Of a DNA stretch of 64,000 nt, positions 9,601-20,430 are shown piece after piece. The DNA is from Sphingobacterium sp. UBA2700. Lineage in GTDB: Bacteria > Bacteroidota > Bacteroidia > Sphingobacteriales > Sphingobacteriaceae. Both the position numbers and the translations under genes were made by a program. Under the pieces are notes generated by a model. That model ran no database searches. It was given only the letters and a program-made list of their open reading frames with translations, and had not been told where the DNA came from. The stretch is taken from NCBI GenBank assembly GCA_002354335.1, contig DELI01000027.1:1-64000 (forward strand). The letters are read 5' to 3'. How positions within the stretch are numbered: position 1 is the first letter of the stretch; each line of letters begins with the position of its first letter.

Positions 9601-10314
9601 CGTAAGTTTTTAAAGGATGCTTTAGACCAATATTTAATGGGGCGCGCGAGTGAACAATTGAAGGAGAACCCCTTGATGTTTAATGAAAATCAGCAATACA
9701 TTCATTATAATAAAGGTTCGTTGGTGATGTATGCAATGAGCGATTACTTAGGAGAAAATGCGTTCAGCGGTATGTTGAAGGAATATATTGCGAAGACAGC
9801 ATTTCAAAATCCACCGTATACCACTTCAATCGAGTTTGTCGACGTACTTAGGAAGCACACGCCAGATTCGTTGCAATACTTAATCAAAGACATGTACGAA
9901 ACAGTGACGCTTTATGATAACGCCATCGAAAATGCCAGCGTAAAGCCGCTCAAAGATGGTAAATATGAGGTGAGCATGGACTTTAAGGTTTCGAAATATC
10001 GTACGGATGAGAAGGGAAAACGCAGCTATGAAGATGTGAAGGGGGCTAAGCTTTCGGAGAAGATGAAAGATAGCGATAAGCGTGCTGTGGAATCCCTGCC
10101 TTTGCGCGATTACGTTGATATCGCAATTTTCGGTTCGCCAAAGAAAAAAGGGAAGTATGAGCATGAGCATGCGCTTTTAGAAAAGCGAGTTAAGATTGAT
10201 CGTATCAAAAACCGTTTGACCTTTGTAGTGAATGAGAAACCTATTGCGGTAGGGGTAGACCCTTATAATAAATTGATCGATACAGATTCTAACGATAATC
10301 GTCATACATTTTAA
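6658..10314 (+). CDS. ABC-2 permease fused to M1 aminopeptidase
   Basis: A 1218-aa fusion. Residues 1 to about 600 carry two sets of about six hydrophobic helices, resembling two ABC-2 permease modules. Residues from about 610 to the end form an M1-type zinc peptidase on the far side of the membrane: HEFAHQWW (937-944) followed by the SESLSEYSS helix with the third zinc ligand, one residue further away than in typical M1 enzymes. I do not see a GAMEN substrate motif; the equivalent region reads STHGTFAQAFANT. Such fusions are known in Bacteroidota; the substrate is not. Confidence 0.9.
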   Translation: MFSTIFTFEVTRWFKQPVFYVYCVIYFALAYFTTIAALGAFDAVSATTSTPVYVNSPLNIAGFFNSFSTLIYFLLPTIIGAAVYRDYLYHVHNLLFSYPLDKLSYLSAKFLSALLVVSFVAILTILGYYMAQFHPGIDQSMLGPNRLDAYFSGFLLVVLPNFLLFGSIIFALVTFSRNIYVGFVFVLLLLLLQSVLDIATRDADNRYLVALLDPFGFQPITYYTKYWSVEEQNNNLLPMTGVMLYNRLIWSGLAVLILGLVYYKFSFSQLGISFTRSKSSERVTKNNFGSIIKIDLPKVGISHSFFNNLKLSWRLSHIDFKYVVKNWTFIILLLIAALFVLAVMSVGGMLYGTVTYPVTWQVLQTMGGIYSFFLVIMILLFAGMLIQRDQQSNMKLLIDSTSVPNWVLLSSKFIALMKMTIVVLIISMLTGIIYQIYNGYFKFEIGHYLYELFILDYLKYVVLIGFALFIHGFFRNYFVGFIVCLIIVLGIPFLSKIGVEQAIYKFNNGASYQYSDMNGYADIRHYLYYRLYWLLFTAVLFALTLLFWRRGIISNVKDRLQQFALRFKAPIVIPALLSLIAFVGLGYAIYYVNNVVSTRYSNKEKELQQVDYEKKYRHFQDLPMPRLVSVFAKVDIAPKDRHLQAEGDFIYVNKTAQPIDSMFMRFNGSVKTIVNLDRKIKNTVKDSILEVNIYHLQEPLMPGDSLKIKYQLTSLSNTFLMDRSLILENGTFFNNSVFPSLAYEDGVELVDNRVREKYKLAPRDRMADPRDSSKLGNTYISKDADWIDFEAIVSTSPDQIAIAPGYLQKEWEENGKKYFHYKMDSPILNFYSFISAKYEVKKEKVNGKNMEIYYHKGHEYNLDRMMASIKKSLGYYESNFSPYQFNQLRIIEFPSTHGTFAQAFANTVPFSEGIGFIAKVDDENPDAVDYPYSVVAHEFAHQWWAHQVIGANVKGATMMSESLSEYSSLKVLEHTYGKGQMRKFLKDALDQYLMGRASEQLKENPLMFNENQQYIHYNKGSLVMYAMSDYLGENAFSGMLKEYIAKTAFQNPPYTTSIEFVDVLRKHTPDSLQYLIKDMYETVTLYDNAIENASVKPLKDGKYEVSMDFKVSKYRTDEKGKRSYEDVKGAKLSEKMKDSDKRAVESLPLRDYVDIAIFGSPKKKGKYEHEHALLEKRVKIDRIKNRLTFVVNEKPIAVGVDPYNKLIDTDSNDNRHTF

Positions 10315-10326
10315 TTGATTGTTCTT

Positions 10327-10334
10327 TACCTTTG
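10327..10334 (+). promoter_or_regulatory. -7 promoter element of GNAT gene
   Basis: TACCTTTG matches TAnnTTTG. It overlaps the possible TTG start at 10332, so translation most likely begins at ATG 10359. Confidence 0.5.
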
Positions 10335-10358
10335 GTAAACAGCAAAAACCAGAGAGCC

Positions 10359-10904
10359 ATGGATACGATTGTGAATTTACAACCTGTGCTGGAGCATGAC
10401 CATTATTTGCTGCTTCCTTTACAAGCAGATGATTTCGAAGAACTATATGCCGTTGCTTCGGATCCTAAAGTTTGGGAGCAGCATCCGAATAAAGACCGAT
10501 GGCGTCGTGATGTCTTTACGAATTTCTTTGAAGGCGCGCTAAATAGTGGTGGCGCCTTCAAAGTTATCGATAAGGATAGTATGGCGGTTATTGGCTGCAC
10601 GCGATTTTACGATAGAGAGCCAGAGAATGATAGCATCTATATAGGCTATACCTTCTATGCAACGAACTACTGGGGTTCGGGGGCAAACCATGCGGTGAAG
10701 CGCATGATGTTAACCTACATTTTCCCCTATGTTTCGAAAGTGCTTTTCCATATTGGAGCGGAGAACTTACGTTCGCAGATCTCCATCGAGCGCCTGGGTG
10801 CTATTAAGATTGATGAGAAGGAAGTGGCCTATTATGGAGAGGGCGTGAAGAAGAATTTTGTTTACTTAATTGATAAAAGCAATTGGCAGAACTTAGAGGG
10901 TTAA
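10359..10904 (+). CDS. GNAT-family N-acetyltransferase
   Basis: A 181-aa acetyltransferase of the ribosomal-protein/aminoglycoside type (Acetyltransf_3-like). Visible blocks: LPLQADDFEELYAVASDPKVWEQHP, IGYTFYATNYWGSGANHAVKRM (the acetyl-CoA loop region) and ENLRSQISIERLGA. It is clearly paralogous to the GNAT gene at 45368-45877. The ORF is open from TTG 10332, but that codon lies in the -7 element, so I start at ATG 10359. Substrate unknown. Confidence 0.88.
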   Translation: MDTIVNLQPVLEHDHYLLLPLQADDFEELYAVASDPKVWEQHPNKDRWRRDVFTNFFEGALNSGGAFKVIDKDSMAVIGCTRFYDREPENDSIYIGYTFYATNYWGSGANHAVKRMMLTYIFPYVSKVLFHIGAENLRSQISIERLGAIKIDEKEVAYYGEGVKKNFVYLIDKSNWQNLEG

Positions 10905-11326
10905 TCGAGCGATACGAGTCGAATGATTATCAGGTATTGGTTGATATATGGGAATCTGCTGTAAAAGCTACTCATGATTTTTTGGCAGAGGAGGACTTTC
11001 TGTTTTTCAAAGATGCGATTCCGAACGAATATCTGCCTCAGTTGGAGGTCTATGTTTTTCGAGCGGAGGCTATTCTCGGATTTATGGCAGTAAATGAGCA
11101 GCATTTAGAAATGTTGTTCGTGCATGATGCGGTTCGCGGCTGTGGAGTTGGGAAGCAACTGTTGGGTTATGCTGTTGAAATGCTTGGTGTAAATTCTGTG
11201 GACGTAAATGAGCAAAATGAACAGGCGGTTGCATTCTATCAAAAGCAGGGATTTAAGGTCGCTTCGCGTACGGAGAAGGATTCTCTGGGTAAAGATTATC
11301 CGGTTCTTCTCTTAGTTATCGATTAA
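10883..11326 (+). CDS. GNAT-family acetyltransferase (second)
   Basis: A 147-aa GNAT enzyme unlike the first. It has the acetyl-CoA motif HDAVRGCGVGKQLLGYAVEM and the DVNEQNEQAVAFYQKQGFKV core. It overlaps the preceding gene by 22 bp, so the two are translationally coupled. There is no ATG near the beginning; TTG 10883 is the best available start, and the true start could be slightly downstream. Substrate unknown. Confidence 0.85.
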   Translation: MAELRGLIERYESNDYQVLVDIWESAVKATHDFLAEEDFLFFKDAIPNEYLPQLEVYVFRAEAILGFMAVNEQHLEMLFVHDAVRGCGVGKQLLGYAVEMLGVNSVDVNEQNEQAVAFYQKQGFKVASRTEKDSLGKDYPVLLLVID

Positions 11327-11334
11327 GTATTTCG

Positions 11335-11342
11335 TATTTTTG
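11335..11342 (+). promoter_or_regulatory. -7 promoter element of AAA ATPase gene
   Basis: TATTTTTG matches TAnnTTTG and sits 31 nt before the ATG at 11374. It gives the ATPase gene its own promoter, separate from the GNAT pair. Confidence 0.5.
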
Positions 11343-11373
11343 GGCTTTATAAAAGTTTGAGTCCCCATAACGC

Positions 11374-12096
11374 ATGAATATTCAAGACCTTATTATTAAG
11401 GATAAAGAACCAGTTAATTTAAATGATGTTTTCTTAAGCGAGGAAAACCGGTTGCAAATCGAGCAATTGATCAAAGAACAGCTATATGTTGAAGATCTTC
11501 AACAGTATGGCCTCCCGGTAAACAATAAGGTTTTGCTATTCGGCAGCTCCGGCTGTGGGAAAACAACGACGGCAAAGGCGATTGCCCATGCGGTAGAACG
11601 CCCTTTGATCGTATTGAACCTAAGCAATATCATCAATTCTAGAATTGGGGAGACCTCCCAAAATATCAAGCAGGTATTCGATCGTGCAATCCGCGATAAG
11701 GCGGTGCTATTTCTGGATGAGTTTGATCAGATTGGAAAGGCGAGGGGCGAGGATGAGAACGATGTTGGCGAGATGCGCCGTTTGGTCAATACCATGATCC
11801 AACTGATAGATTATTTGCCCGAGCAAGTTATGCTCATCTGTGCAACGAATCATATTGATATCATAGACTTTGCGCTGATTCGTCGTTTTCAGTTAAAGAT
11901 CAGTTTTGAAATGCCATCGGATGAAGTATTGGATACCTATTATAATAAGTTGCTTGCGCGTTTCCCGAGCGAATTGCAGCAGATTGAACGTCGCTATAAT
12001 ATCTCTTTCGCGGAAGCGAAGGATTATACTTATACGCTTGTAAAAGCGAAGTTGATCGCCGCGTTGGAAGGAAGGCATCAGAAAATTGTTGATTAG
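11374..12096 (+). CDS. stand-alone AAA-type ATPase
   Basis: A 240-aa single AAA domain. Walker A GSSGCGKTTTAKA (about 57-69), Walker B AVLFLDEFDQIG, sensor-1 ICATNH and an arginine-finger-like RRFQLKISF are all present. It resembles the FtsH/CDC48-like core without protease, membrane or N-terminal adaptor domains. Such short proteins are annotated only as ATP-binding proteins. The stop codon TAG is the first triplet of heptamer repeat element B. Confidence 0.88.
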   Translation: MNIQDLIIKDKEPVNLNDVFLSEENRLQIEQLIKEQLYVEDLQQYGLPVNNKVLLFGSSGCGKTTTAKAIAHAVERPLIVLNLSNIINSRIGETSQNIKQVFDRAIRDKAVLFLDEFDQIGKARGEDENDVGEMRRLVNTMIQLIDYLPEQVMLICATNHIDIIDFALIRRFQLKISFEMPSDEVLDTYYNKLLARFPSELQQIERRYNISFAEAKDYTYTLVKAKLIAALEGRHQKIVD

Positions 12097-12357
12097 ATAT
12101 AAGACGTTAGATTTTAGATTTTAGACCCGATCATGGTCATCCTTACATCCTTCCTTTCTTGTTTCAGACAACTCATTTGAATTACTGTTTGTCTTGAACC
12201 AGGAAAGGAAAGATTTTAGGATTGACAGGATGATTGGTACACCGTATAAATGAGGGACATATTGAGCGCCATAGGTCTGTATACTAAGTACTAAGTACTA
12301 ACTACTATTTCTGGTTCAGACAATCCTCTAAAATCTAATATCTCACATCTCACATCT

Positions 12358-12360
<3 letters not shown>
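12094..12360. repeat. heptamer mosaic repeat, element B
   Basis: Starting on the AAA gene stop codon: TAGATAT, AAGACGT, TAGATTT, TAGATTT, TAGACCC (12094-12128). Then module X as an inverted pair (12139-12171 and 12188-12231, with CCTTTC and GAAAGG cores), a CGCCATAGGTCTG/TACTAAG heptamer stretch near 12270-12316, and an inverse heptamer array (about 12331-12360) facing the ABC-F gene. It fills the space between two convergent genes and contains no ORF. Confidence 0.8.
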
Positions 12361-14048
<1,688 letters not shown>

Positions 14049-14211
14049 TTAGTGTACGGTCAAGTCGCTAATAATTAGGGACTGATTAGTAGTCGATTTG
14101 ATAAATTGAAAATAAATTTCAGTAGTCGATAGTACTCAGCCTGATAAATACTGTTTATACTATTGAACGAACCTCATTCTTTCGCGTCGTTCGAACATAA
14201 TAAAGCCAATT

Positions 14212-14466
14212 ATGACCGTGAGGATTACAGAATTATTATTGGATAAGTATCTATCCGATAGTTGCTCCAAAGAAGAACTGAAGTTCGTAGAGGAGTATTT
14301 AAGTTCGATCGAAGGAAAGCAGCATCTAGATCAATATTTTGATAGGGCATGGGAGAATGTTTTGAAAGAGCGAGTGGATGAGACGGTGCTAGAAGTATGC
14401 AGAAAGATGTTTTTGGAGGAGGTTGAAAGGGAAAAGCACATGGACGATCGTAATCGGAAGAGATAG
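14212..14466 (+). CDS. small FecR-like anti-sigma N-domain protein
   Basis: An 84-aa acidic/basic helical protein. The opening LLLDKYLSDSCSKEELKFVEEYL resembles the cytoplasmic sigma-binding domain at the N-terminus of FecR-type anti-sigma factors. It ends before any transmembrane helix or periplasmic FecR domain. It lies 205 bp upstream of susC and on the opposite side of the locus from the ECF sigma gene. It could be a small soluble anti-sigma or the remnant of a full one; the assignment rests on pattern only. Confidence 0.5.
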   Translation: MTVRITELLLDKYLSDSCSKEELKFVEEYLSSIEGKQHLDQYFDRAWENVLKERVDETVLEVCRKMFLEEVEREKHMDDRNRKR

Positions 14467-14671
14467 TCTCGACTAGCAGGCTAATTAACATTTAAGACAA
14501 ACCAACTAAATAATAACCATAGCAAATTGGCACATAATACTACAATTAATTAGGGCATCTCATTGAAATACTGAACGGCAAAACGCTGTTCTAAACATCA
14601 TTATTCGATAATAATTAACCAAAATACACTTTAAGTTTTGACAGAATTTTTATGACTAATTACTTAACTAT

Positions 14672-17600
14672 ATGGATTTATTTTTAATTTTTAACAAAGC
14701 AAAGTCGTTTTGGATAACAACATTTTCTTTGATGTTGATTTTATGCTGTGTATCGAACGCTGAGGCGAATGGTAGTGATTTGATAAAAATCCAAAGAACG
14801 ATTAAAGGGGAAGTGCGTGATCAGGCGGGTAATCCATTGTCTGGAGCTTCGGTGGTCATCAAGGGGACATCGCAAGGGTTGTCAACGGATTCGAAAGGAC
14901 AGTTTACACTTCAGGTTCCTGCGGATGCTGTTCTCCAAATTCGATTATTAGGCTATGAAGGACAGGATATCGCTGTTGGTACTCGTGACTTTATCAGTGT
15001 TCATCTGAAGGCCACAAGCACCGTTCTAGATGATGTCGTCGTGACGGGCTATCAGATTGTGAGTAAGCGACAGTTTACTGGCGCTTCGACCAAGATTAAC
15101 ACCGAAGATGTCCGTCGCGACGGTATTGCCGATGTCAGCAGAATGTTGGAAGGGCAAGTTGCGGGTGTTTCGGTTCAGAATGTGTCGGGGACATTTGGTG
15201 CTGCTCCTAAAATCCGCGTCCGGGGTGCAACTTCCATCAGCGGGGACAACAAACCCTTATGGGTTGTTGATGGGATGATCCTGGAGGACATTATCAATAT
15301 TTCGAACGAGCAGCTGTCGACTGGTGACCCAGCGACATTAATCGGCTCCTCTGTTGCGGGATTAAATCCCGACGATATTGAGAGTTTCGAGATCTTAAAA
15401 GATGCCGCTGCAACTTCTCTATATGGCGCCCGCGCCATGAACGGGGTGATCGTGATTACTACTAAAAAAGGTCGGGTCGGCACGCCTTTGGTTTCTTACA
15501 CAGGAAATTTCTCGACCTATCTTAAACCTTCTTACGGTCAATTCAACATCATGAATTCCCACGATCAGATGTCTATGTATGCTGAATTGCAGCGCAAGGG
15601 CTGGTTGAATTATGGGCAAACATCGCGGTTCGCAAATGGGGGTGTCTTCGTCAAGATGGCCGATTTGATCAATCAGTATGACGAATCGAATGGACAATTT
15701 GGATTGAAGAATGATCCCGCGAGCAGACGTGCCTTTTTGGAGCGCTATGCGAATGCAAATACCGATTGGTTTGATGTACTGTTCAATAATTCGCTGATGC
15801 AGGAACATGCATTAAGTGTTTCGATGGGTACCGAAAAAGGACAGTTGTATGTATCTACTAGTTATTTGAACGATAATGGTTGGAGTAAAGCAGATGCGGT
15901 ACAACGTTATACGGGTAATGTGCGGGCGACTTTTACCCCAAGTAAGCGCCTGAACTTTGGAATAATCGCCCAAGGTTCCATACGTGATCAAAATGCACCG
16001 GGAACTTTAGGTCGAACCAGTAATCAGGTTACGGGGAGTTTTGATCGTGATTTTGATATCAACCCGTTTAGTTATGCATTGAATACAAGCAGAGTGCTTA
16101 CACCGTATGACGAACATGGTAACCTTGAATATTTCAGACGCAATTTTGCACCCTTCAACATTCTTAACGAGTTAGAATACAATAATATCAAGCTGAACTT
16201 TATTGATTTCAAGATGCAGGGTGATTTGCGCTATAATATTCTAAATAACCTTAAGTTTTCTTTTGAAGGAGCGTATCGATACGCTGTCACTAACCAAGAG
16301 CATAATATTCATGAAAACTCGAACATGCCTAATGCGTACCGTGCGGATGCGGATGCGACGATCCGAGAGTCGAACCGATTCCTGTATCGCGATCCGGATA
16401 ATCCAGAGGCAGAGCCTATTGTTATTCTACCTTATGGAGGGTTCTACAATACCGACGATGTCAACATGGTTAGTTACATCCTGCGGAATTCGTTGGATTA
16501 CAATGTAAAACTCGCTAAAGACCATAAGCTGAACACTTACGCCTTTATGGAGCTACGTTCAGCAGATAGAAAATTTAAGCAATTTAATGGATATGGTTAC
16601 CAATTTGACAAGGGCGGTGTACCGTATGTGGACCCTAAGTTTCTGAAAATGATGGTCGAAGCGAATGCTAATTATTTTGAGATGTCCAAACGTAAGGAGC
16701 GATTTCTTGCCTATGGTTTAAATTCTCGGTACACATTCAAAGATCGATACAACGTAGCGGGGACTGTTCGATATGACGGTTCCAACCTAATGGGGCGCAC
16801 GAATACAGCACGTTGGTTACCAACTTGGAACGTCAGTGGCTCCTGGAACATCGATGGCGAAGCATTCTTCCAAAACCAAAGCTTTATAAACACTGCGACG
16901 CTTCGCGCCAGTTATGGTTTGACCGCAAGTAGCGGGCCTGCGACGAACTCAAGTGTGGTACTGCGCAATCGTGCCGCAAATAGGCCATACTTAACGGAAA
17001 GAGAGTCTGTGATTGGGATAGACCATGTCGAGAACTCCGAGTTGACCTGGGAGAAGATGTACAAAGCTAATATCGGCTTTGATATGGCTATGTGGAATAA
17101 TAAACTGACCCTAACAATGGATTATTATGATCACGATAGCTACGATCTGATTGGTCTTATCCGAACTGGAGGAATAGACGGGGAGCCCATGAAGTTGGCA
17201 AACTATGCCGATATGGAAGCTTATGGAGTAGAGGGAACCTTGGGAGTAAAGTTGTTAGACAAAACAGATTGGAAATGGGATACGCAATTTAACTTCGGAT
17301 ATAATAAATCGAAGATTACGAACCTACGTAATGAACCAAATATCTGGTCGTTGGTCAATACCGACGGCGGAGCAAAGGTGGGCTATCCACAACGAGGCTT
17401 ATTTTCTTTAGATTACAAAGGGCTTGATCAAACACAAGGGATGCCAAAATTCATGAACGAGAAGGGCGAGGAGTCTCCCAGAGTCTTTTTACAAGATCTA
17501 AATACTTCACACCTTGTTTACGAAGGTTCTATCGATCCGTTGTTCACTGGAGGTTTCTTCAACGGTTTCCAGTATAAGAATATCCGACTTACTGCCTTAG

Positions 17601-18040
17601 TCACATTTAGTACGGGAAATGTTGTCAGGCTTCGTCCAGCATTCAGAAGTTCGTATACCGAGCTTGACGCCACGCCGGATGAGTTCTTAAATCGATGGCT
17701 GATGTATGGCGATGATGCAGAACCATCCATATTAGACCGTCGTGAGAATGCTGATATCATCGGTTCTTATCCTTACAATAACTATAACTATTCCACTAGA
17801 CGTGTCGCGAAAGGCGATTTTATTCGATTGAAGCAAGTGATGCTCTCGTATAATCTTCCGCAGAAGATGCTTAAAGCTTCGACTTTAAAATCAGCGTCAT
17901 TGAGCTTAGTAGCAAATAATTTATGGTTGATCTATTCAGATAAAGATTTGAATGGGCAGGATCCTGAATTCTTTGGCTCGGGTGGGGTTGCTATGCCTAT
18001 CCCTCGTCAATTTACGCTATCACTTAAACTTGGAATTTAG
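14672..18040 (+). CDS. SusC/RagA-type TonB-dependent transporter
   Basis: A 1122-aa outer-membrane porin-like transporter. A signal peptide (about 1-32) is followed by a carboxypeptidase-regulatory-like domain (IKGEVRDQAGNPLSGASVV), then the plug with DDVVVTGYQ and the SusC signature LYGARAMNGVIVITTKKG, then a large beta-barrel ending in QFTLSLKLGI. There is no N-terminal STN domain, so it is not built to signal to an anti-sigma factor. susD follows 12 bp later. RagA-like members import peptides and others glycans; the neighbouring peptidase favours peptide, by inference. Confidence 0.96.
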   Translation: MDLFLIFNKAKSFWITTFSLMLILCCVSNAEANGSDLIKIQRTIKGEVRDQAGNPLSGASVVIKGTSQGLSTDSKGQFTLQVPADAVLQIRLLGYEGQDIAVGTRDFISVHLKATSTVLDDVVVTGYQIVSKRQFTGASTKINTEDVRRDGIADVSRMLEGQVAGVSVQNVSGTFGAAPKIRVRGATSISGDNKPLWVVDGMILEDIINISNEQLSTGDPATLIGSSVAGLNPDDIESFEILKDAAATSLYGARAMNGVIVITTKKGRVGTPLVSYTGNFSTYLKPSYGQFNIMNSHDQMSMYAELQRKGWLNYGQTSRFANGGVFVKMADLINQYDESNGQFGLKNDPASRRAFLERYANANTDWFDVLFNNSLMQEHALSVSMGTEKGQLYVSTSYLNDNGWSKADAVQRYTGNVRATFTPSKRLNFGIIAQGSIRDQNAPGTLGRTSNQVTGSFDRDFDINPFSYALNTSRVLTPYDEHGNLEYFRRNFAPFNILNELEYNNIKLNFIDFKMQGDLRYNILNNLKFSFEGAYRYAVTNQEHNIHENSNMPNAYRADADATIRESNRFLYRDPDNPEAEPIVILPYGGFYNTDDVNMVSYILRNSLDYNVKLAKDHKLNTYAFMELRSADRKFKQFNGYGYQFDKGGVPYVDPKFLKMMVEANANYFEMSKRKERFLAYGLNSRYTFKDRYNVAGTVRYDGSNLMGRTNTARWLPTWNVSGSWNIDGEAFFQNQSFINTATLRASYGLTASSGPATNSSVVLRNRAANRPYLTERESVIGIDHVENSELTWEKMYKANIGFDMAMWNNKLTLTMDYYDHDSYDLIGLIRTGGIDGEPMKLANYADMEAYGVEGTLGVKLLDKTDWKWDTQFNFGYNKSKITNLRNEPNIWSLVNTDGGAKVGYPQRGLFSLDYKGLDQTQGMPKFMNEKGEESPRVFLQDLNTSHLVYEGSIDPLFTGGFFNGFQYKNIRLTALVTFSTGNVVRLRPAFRSSYTELDATPDEFLNRWLMYGDDAEPSILDRRENADIIGSYPYNNYNYSTRRVAKGDFIRLKQVMLSYNLPQKMLKASTLKSASLSLVANNLWLIYSDKDLNGQDPEFFGSGGVAMPIPRQFTLSLKLGI

Positions 18041-18052
18041 AACCATACGAAT

Positions 18053-19531
18053 ATGAAAACTATAAACAAGATTTTCACGCTATCTCTGATTGCTGCGCTA
18101 GGTTTTTTACAGTCGTGTAATAAATTCCTGGATGTAAATCCCGATATGCGTACGGAGCTTAATTCGGTAGAGAAAGTTGCAGAACTTCTCGCAACGGCCT
18201 ATCCACAAGCAAGCTATATCACTTTTACAGAGGCGATGACTGATAATGCCGGAGACAAGGGTGCCGGAACGGTAGAAATCATAAATTCAGCACCTTATCG
18301 ATTTGAAGATGTCGCAGATATTAACAGGGACTCACCTACCAACTATTGGAATGCAGCTTATGCGGCTATTGCTGCTGCAAACCATGCCTTAGAGGCGATC
18401 GAAAAGGCGGGAGATGATCCTGCATATAGACCCTACAGAGGGGAAGCCCTAGTCGCTAGAGCATATGCGCATTTTATGTTGGTCAATTTCTTTGCACAAC
18501 CTTATGACGCAGCTACTGCAGCAACTAATCCAGGAGTTCCCTATGTTACCGAAGTCGGTAAAGTGGTTATTGGTAAATATGAACGTAGTACAGTAGCGGA
18601 AACTTATAATAAAATAGAAAAGGATCTGTTAGAAGGGCTGCCGCTTTTAGATAACGCAGCTTATAAGAAGGCCCCAAAATATCATTTTACAGTTTCTGCG
18701 GCACATGCTTTTGCAACGCGCTTTTACCTCTTCAAAAAAGAATACGAAAAAACAATCGAGCATGCGGACCAAGTATTCGTTGGAGGGGATATTGCATCAA
18801 ATCTCCGCGCTATTAACTCGGAAGCTTACCGTTCTCTTCAATACTATGAACTGCAAGCTCAATACACCAGGGCTGAAAATCCTGCGAATCTATTATTGGC
18901 AGAAGCCCCTTCTGTTTGGGGGAGGAACTACGCCTTCTATCGCTATAGCCTGACAAATGATATATTGAATGAACTATTTACAACTTCCAATGTAACGGAC
19001 GGTTCATGGGCATATAATATATATGGAAGAGAGACCACATTGAATATTCCGAAATTTAGGGAGCACTTTGTTCGTCAAACATTGAATGCTGAGACTGGAA
19101 TACCGTATAATATGGTTCCATTGTTTACTGCGGAGGAGGTATTGTTTAATAGAGCGGAGGCATATGCTGAATTGTCAAGATTTGATAATGCAATAAAGGA
19201 TCTAAATGATTTCGCATCCAAACGTATTATATATAGCTTCTCAATTCCAATATATGTTCCGGAATTACACAGTATCACAGACCGAAAACTGTTGGCTTTT
19301 TACAAAACCGCAGATCTGAAGCGCGCGACAATACAGTGTGTTTTAGATTTCAAGCGTGTGGATTTTATTTTTGAAGGACAACGCTGGTTTGATATTATCC
19401 GTCATAAATTACCGGTTACCCATAAGACTTCAGACAATGAAACCCTCGTGCTGGGTGTCAATGATCCGATGCGCGTGTTCCAAATACCGCAAGAAGCGCA
19501 AAGTTCTGGTATAGAATTAAATCCTCGCTAA
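18053..19531 (+). CDS. SusD/RagB-type surface lipoprotein
   Basis: Partner lid of the SusC transporter on the cell surface. A signal peptide ends in LQSC (Cys22), followed by the family-typical NKFLDVNPD. TPR-like helices such as EALVARAYAHFMLVNFFAQPY and the C-terminal RGWFD-like FEGQRWFDIIRHK and VFQIPQEAQ are present. At 492 aa it is within family range. It sits between susC and the metallopeptidase with almost no spacing. Confidence 0.95.
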   Translation: MKTINKIFTLSLIAALGFLQSCNKFLDVNPDMRTELNSVEKVAELLATAYPQASYITFTEAMTDNAGDKGAGTVEIINSAPYRFEDVADINRDSPTNYWNAAYAAIAAANHALEAIEKAGDDPAYRPYRGEALVARAYAHFMLVNFFAQPYDAATAATNPGVPYVTEVGKVVIGKYERSTVAETYNKIEKDLLEGLPLLDNAAYKKAPKYHFTVSAAHAFATRFYLFKKEYEKTIEHADQVFVGGDIASNLRAINSEAYRSLQYYELQAQYTRAENPANLLLAEAPSVWGRNYAFYRYSLTNDILNELFTTSNVTDGSWAYNIYGRETTLNIPKFREHFVRQTLNAETGIPYNMVPLFTAEEVLFNRAEAYAELSRFDNAIKDLNDFASKRIIYSFSIPIYVPELHSITDRKLLAFYKTADLKRATIQCVLDFKRVDFIFEGQRWFDIIRHKLPVTHKTSDNETLVLGVNDPMRVFQIPQEAQSSGIELNPR

Positions 19532-19533
19532 TT

Positions 19534-20400
19534 ATGAAAAGAAAAAACATCAATCCCTATTTGATCCTTCTGCTAGCGTTGTTCTTGAGCGCTTGTAGCA
19601 AAGAAGAAAAGATAAAACAAACTCCAATTCTAGGCCTTGGAGGAGATACCTGGGTCAATGGCCCTATTGACGATTGGTTGAAGAAGGAGTTTTTAGACCC
19701 CTATAATATTGAAGTTAAATATCGCTGGGACCCTTACGAGCTAAACTATGTCAAGAGTATAGTTCCAATTCGGGAGGAAAAGATTCAACCTTCTATGTCT
19801 TCTGTTCGTGAAATATGGATCAAGCCTTATGTAAAGGTCGCAGGAGACTCGTTCATCAAGAAATATGCGCCAAAGCAGTTTGTCTTAGCGGGTAGTGCGG
19901 AATGGAATAATGATGGTACAATCGTGTTAGGACAGGCCGAAGGAGGGCGGAAGATCGTTTTACTTCTGTTGAATGAATTTGATGCGAAAGATAAGCCGCA
20001 AGTGGAGCGGATGCTGCACACCATGCATCATGAGTTTGCACATATATTACATCAAACAAAGTTATATCCACTGGAATGGAAGGCTTTGAACCCGGAATGG
20101 TATACGGCGACCTGGTTTAATAATACCGATGATGTTGCTCATCAACAGGGCTTGATATCGGCTTATGCAAAGGCGAATGCCGATGAAGATTTTGTTGAAA
20201 CTGTCTCATTTCTATTAGTATACGGGCAAGCTCATTTTGATGCAGTGGTCAATAAAGCTAATGTTTCGGCGAAAGCGAAAGCAATCCTGAGGAAGAAAGA
20301 AGCTATGATTGTCGACTATTTCACAAAGCAATATCAAATCGACTTCAGAGCCTTACAGCGAGAAACGCAATCAGCCTTGGCAGCCTTTCTTGCGCAGTAA
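19534..20400 (+). CDS. zinc-binding metallopeptidase lipoprotein
   Basis: A 288-aa lipoprotein (LSAC, Cys21) of the putative zinc-binding metallopeptidase family found in Sus-like operons. The zinc motif HEFAH is at 166-170, preceded by a further His165. It begins 2 bp after the susD stop, so it is part of the same transcript. Probably displayed on the surface and trims peptides or senses protein for the SusCD importer; the substrate is inferred only. Confidence 0.85.
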   Translation: MKRKNINPYLILLLALFLSACSKEEKIKQTPILGLGGDTWVNGPIDDWLKKEFLDPYNIEVKYRWDPYELNYVKSIVPIREEKIQPSMSSVREIWIKPYVKVAGDSFIKKYAPKQFVLAGSAEWNNDGTIVLGQAEGGRKIVLLLLNEFDAKDKPQVERMLHTMHHEFAHILHQTKLYPLEWKALNPEWYTATWFNNTDDVAHQQGLISAYAKANADEDFVETVSFLLVYGQAHFDAVVNKANVSAKAKAILRKKEAMIVDYFTKQYQIDFRALQRETQSALAAFLAQ

Positions 20401-20430
20401 CCATTATTCATCATTTCAAAATTAAACAGC

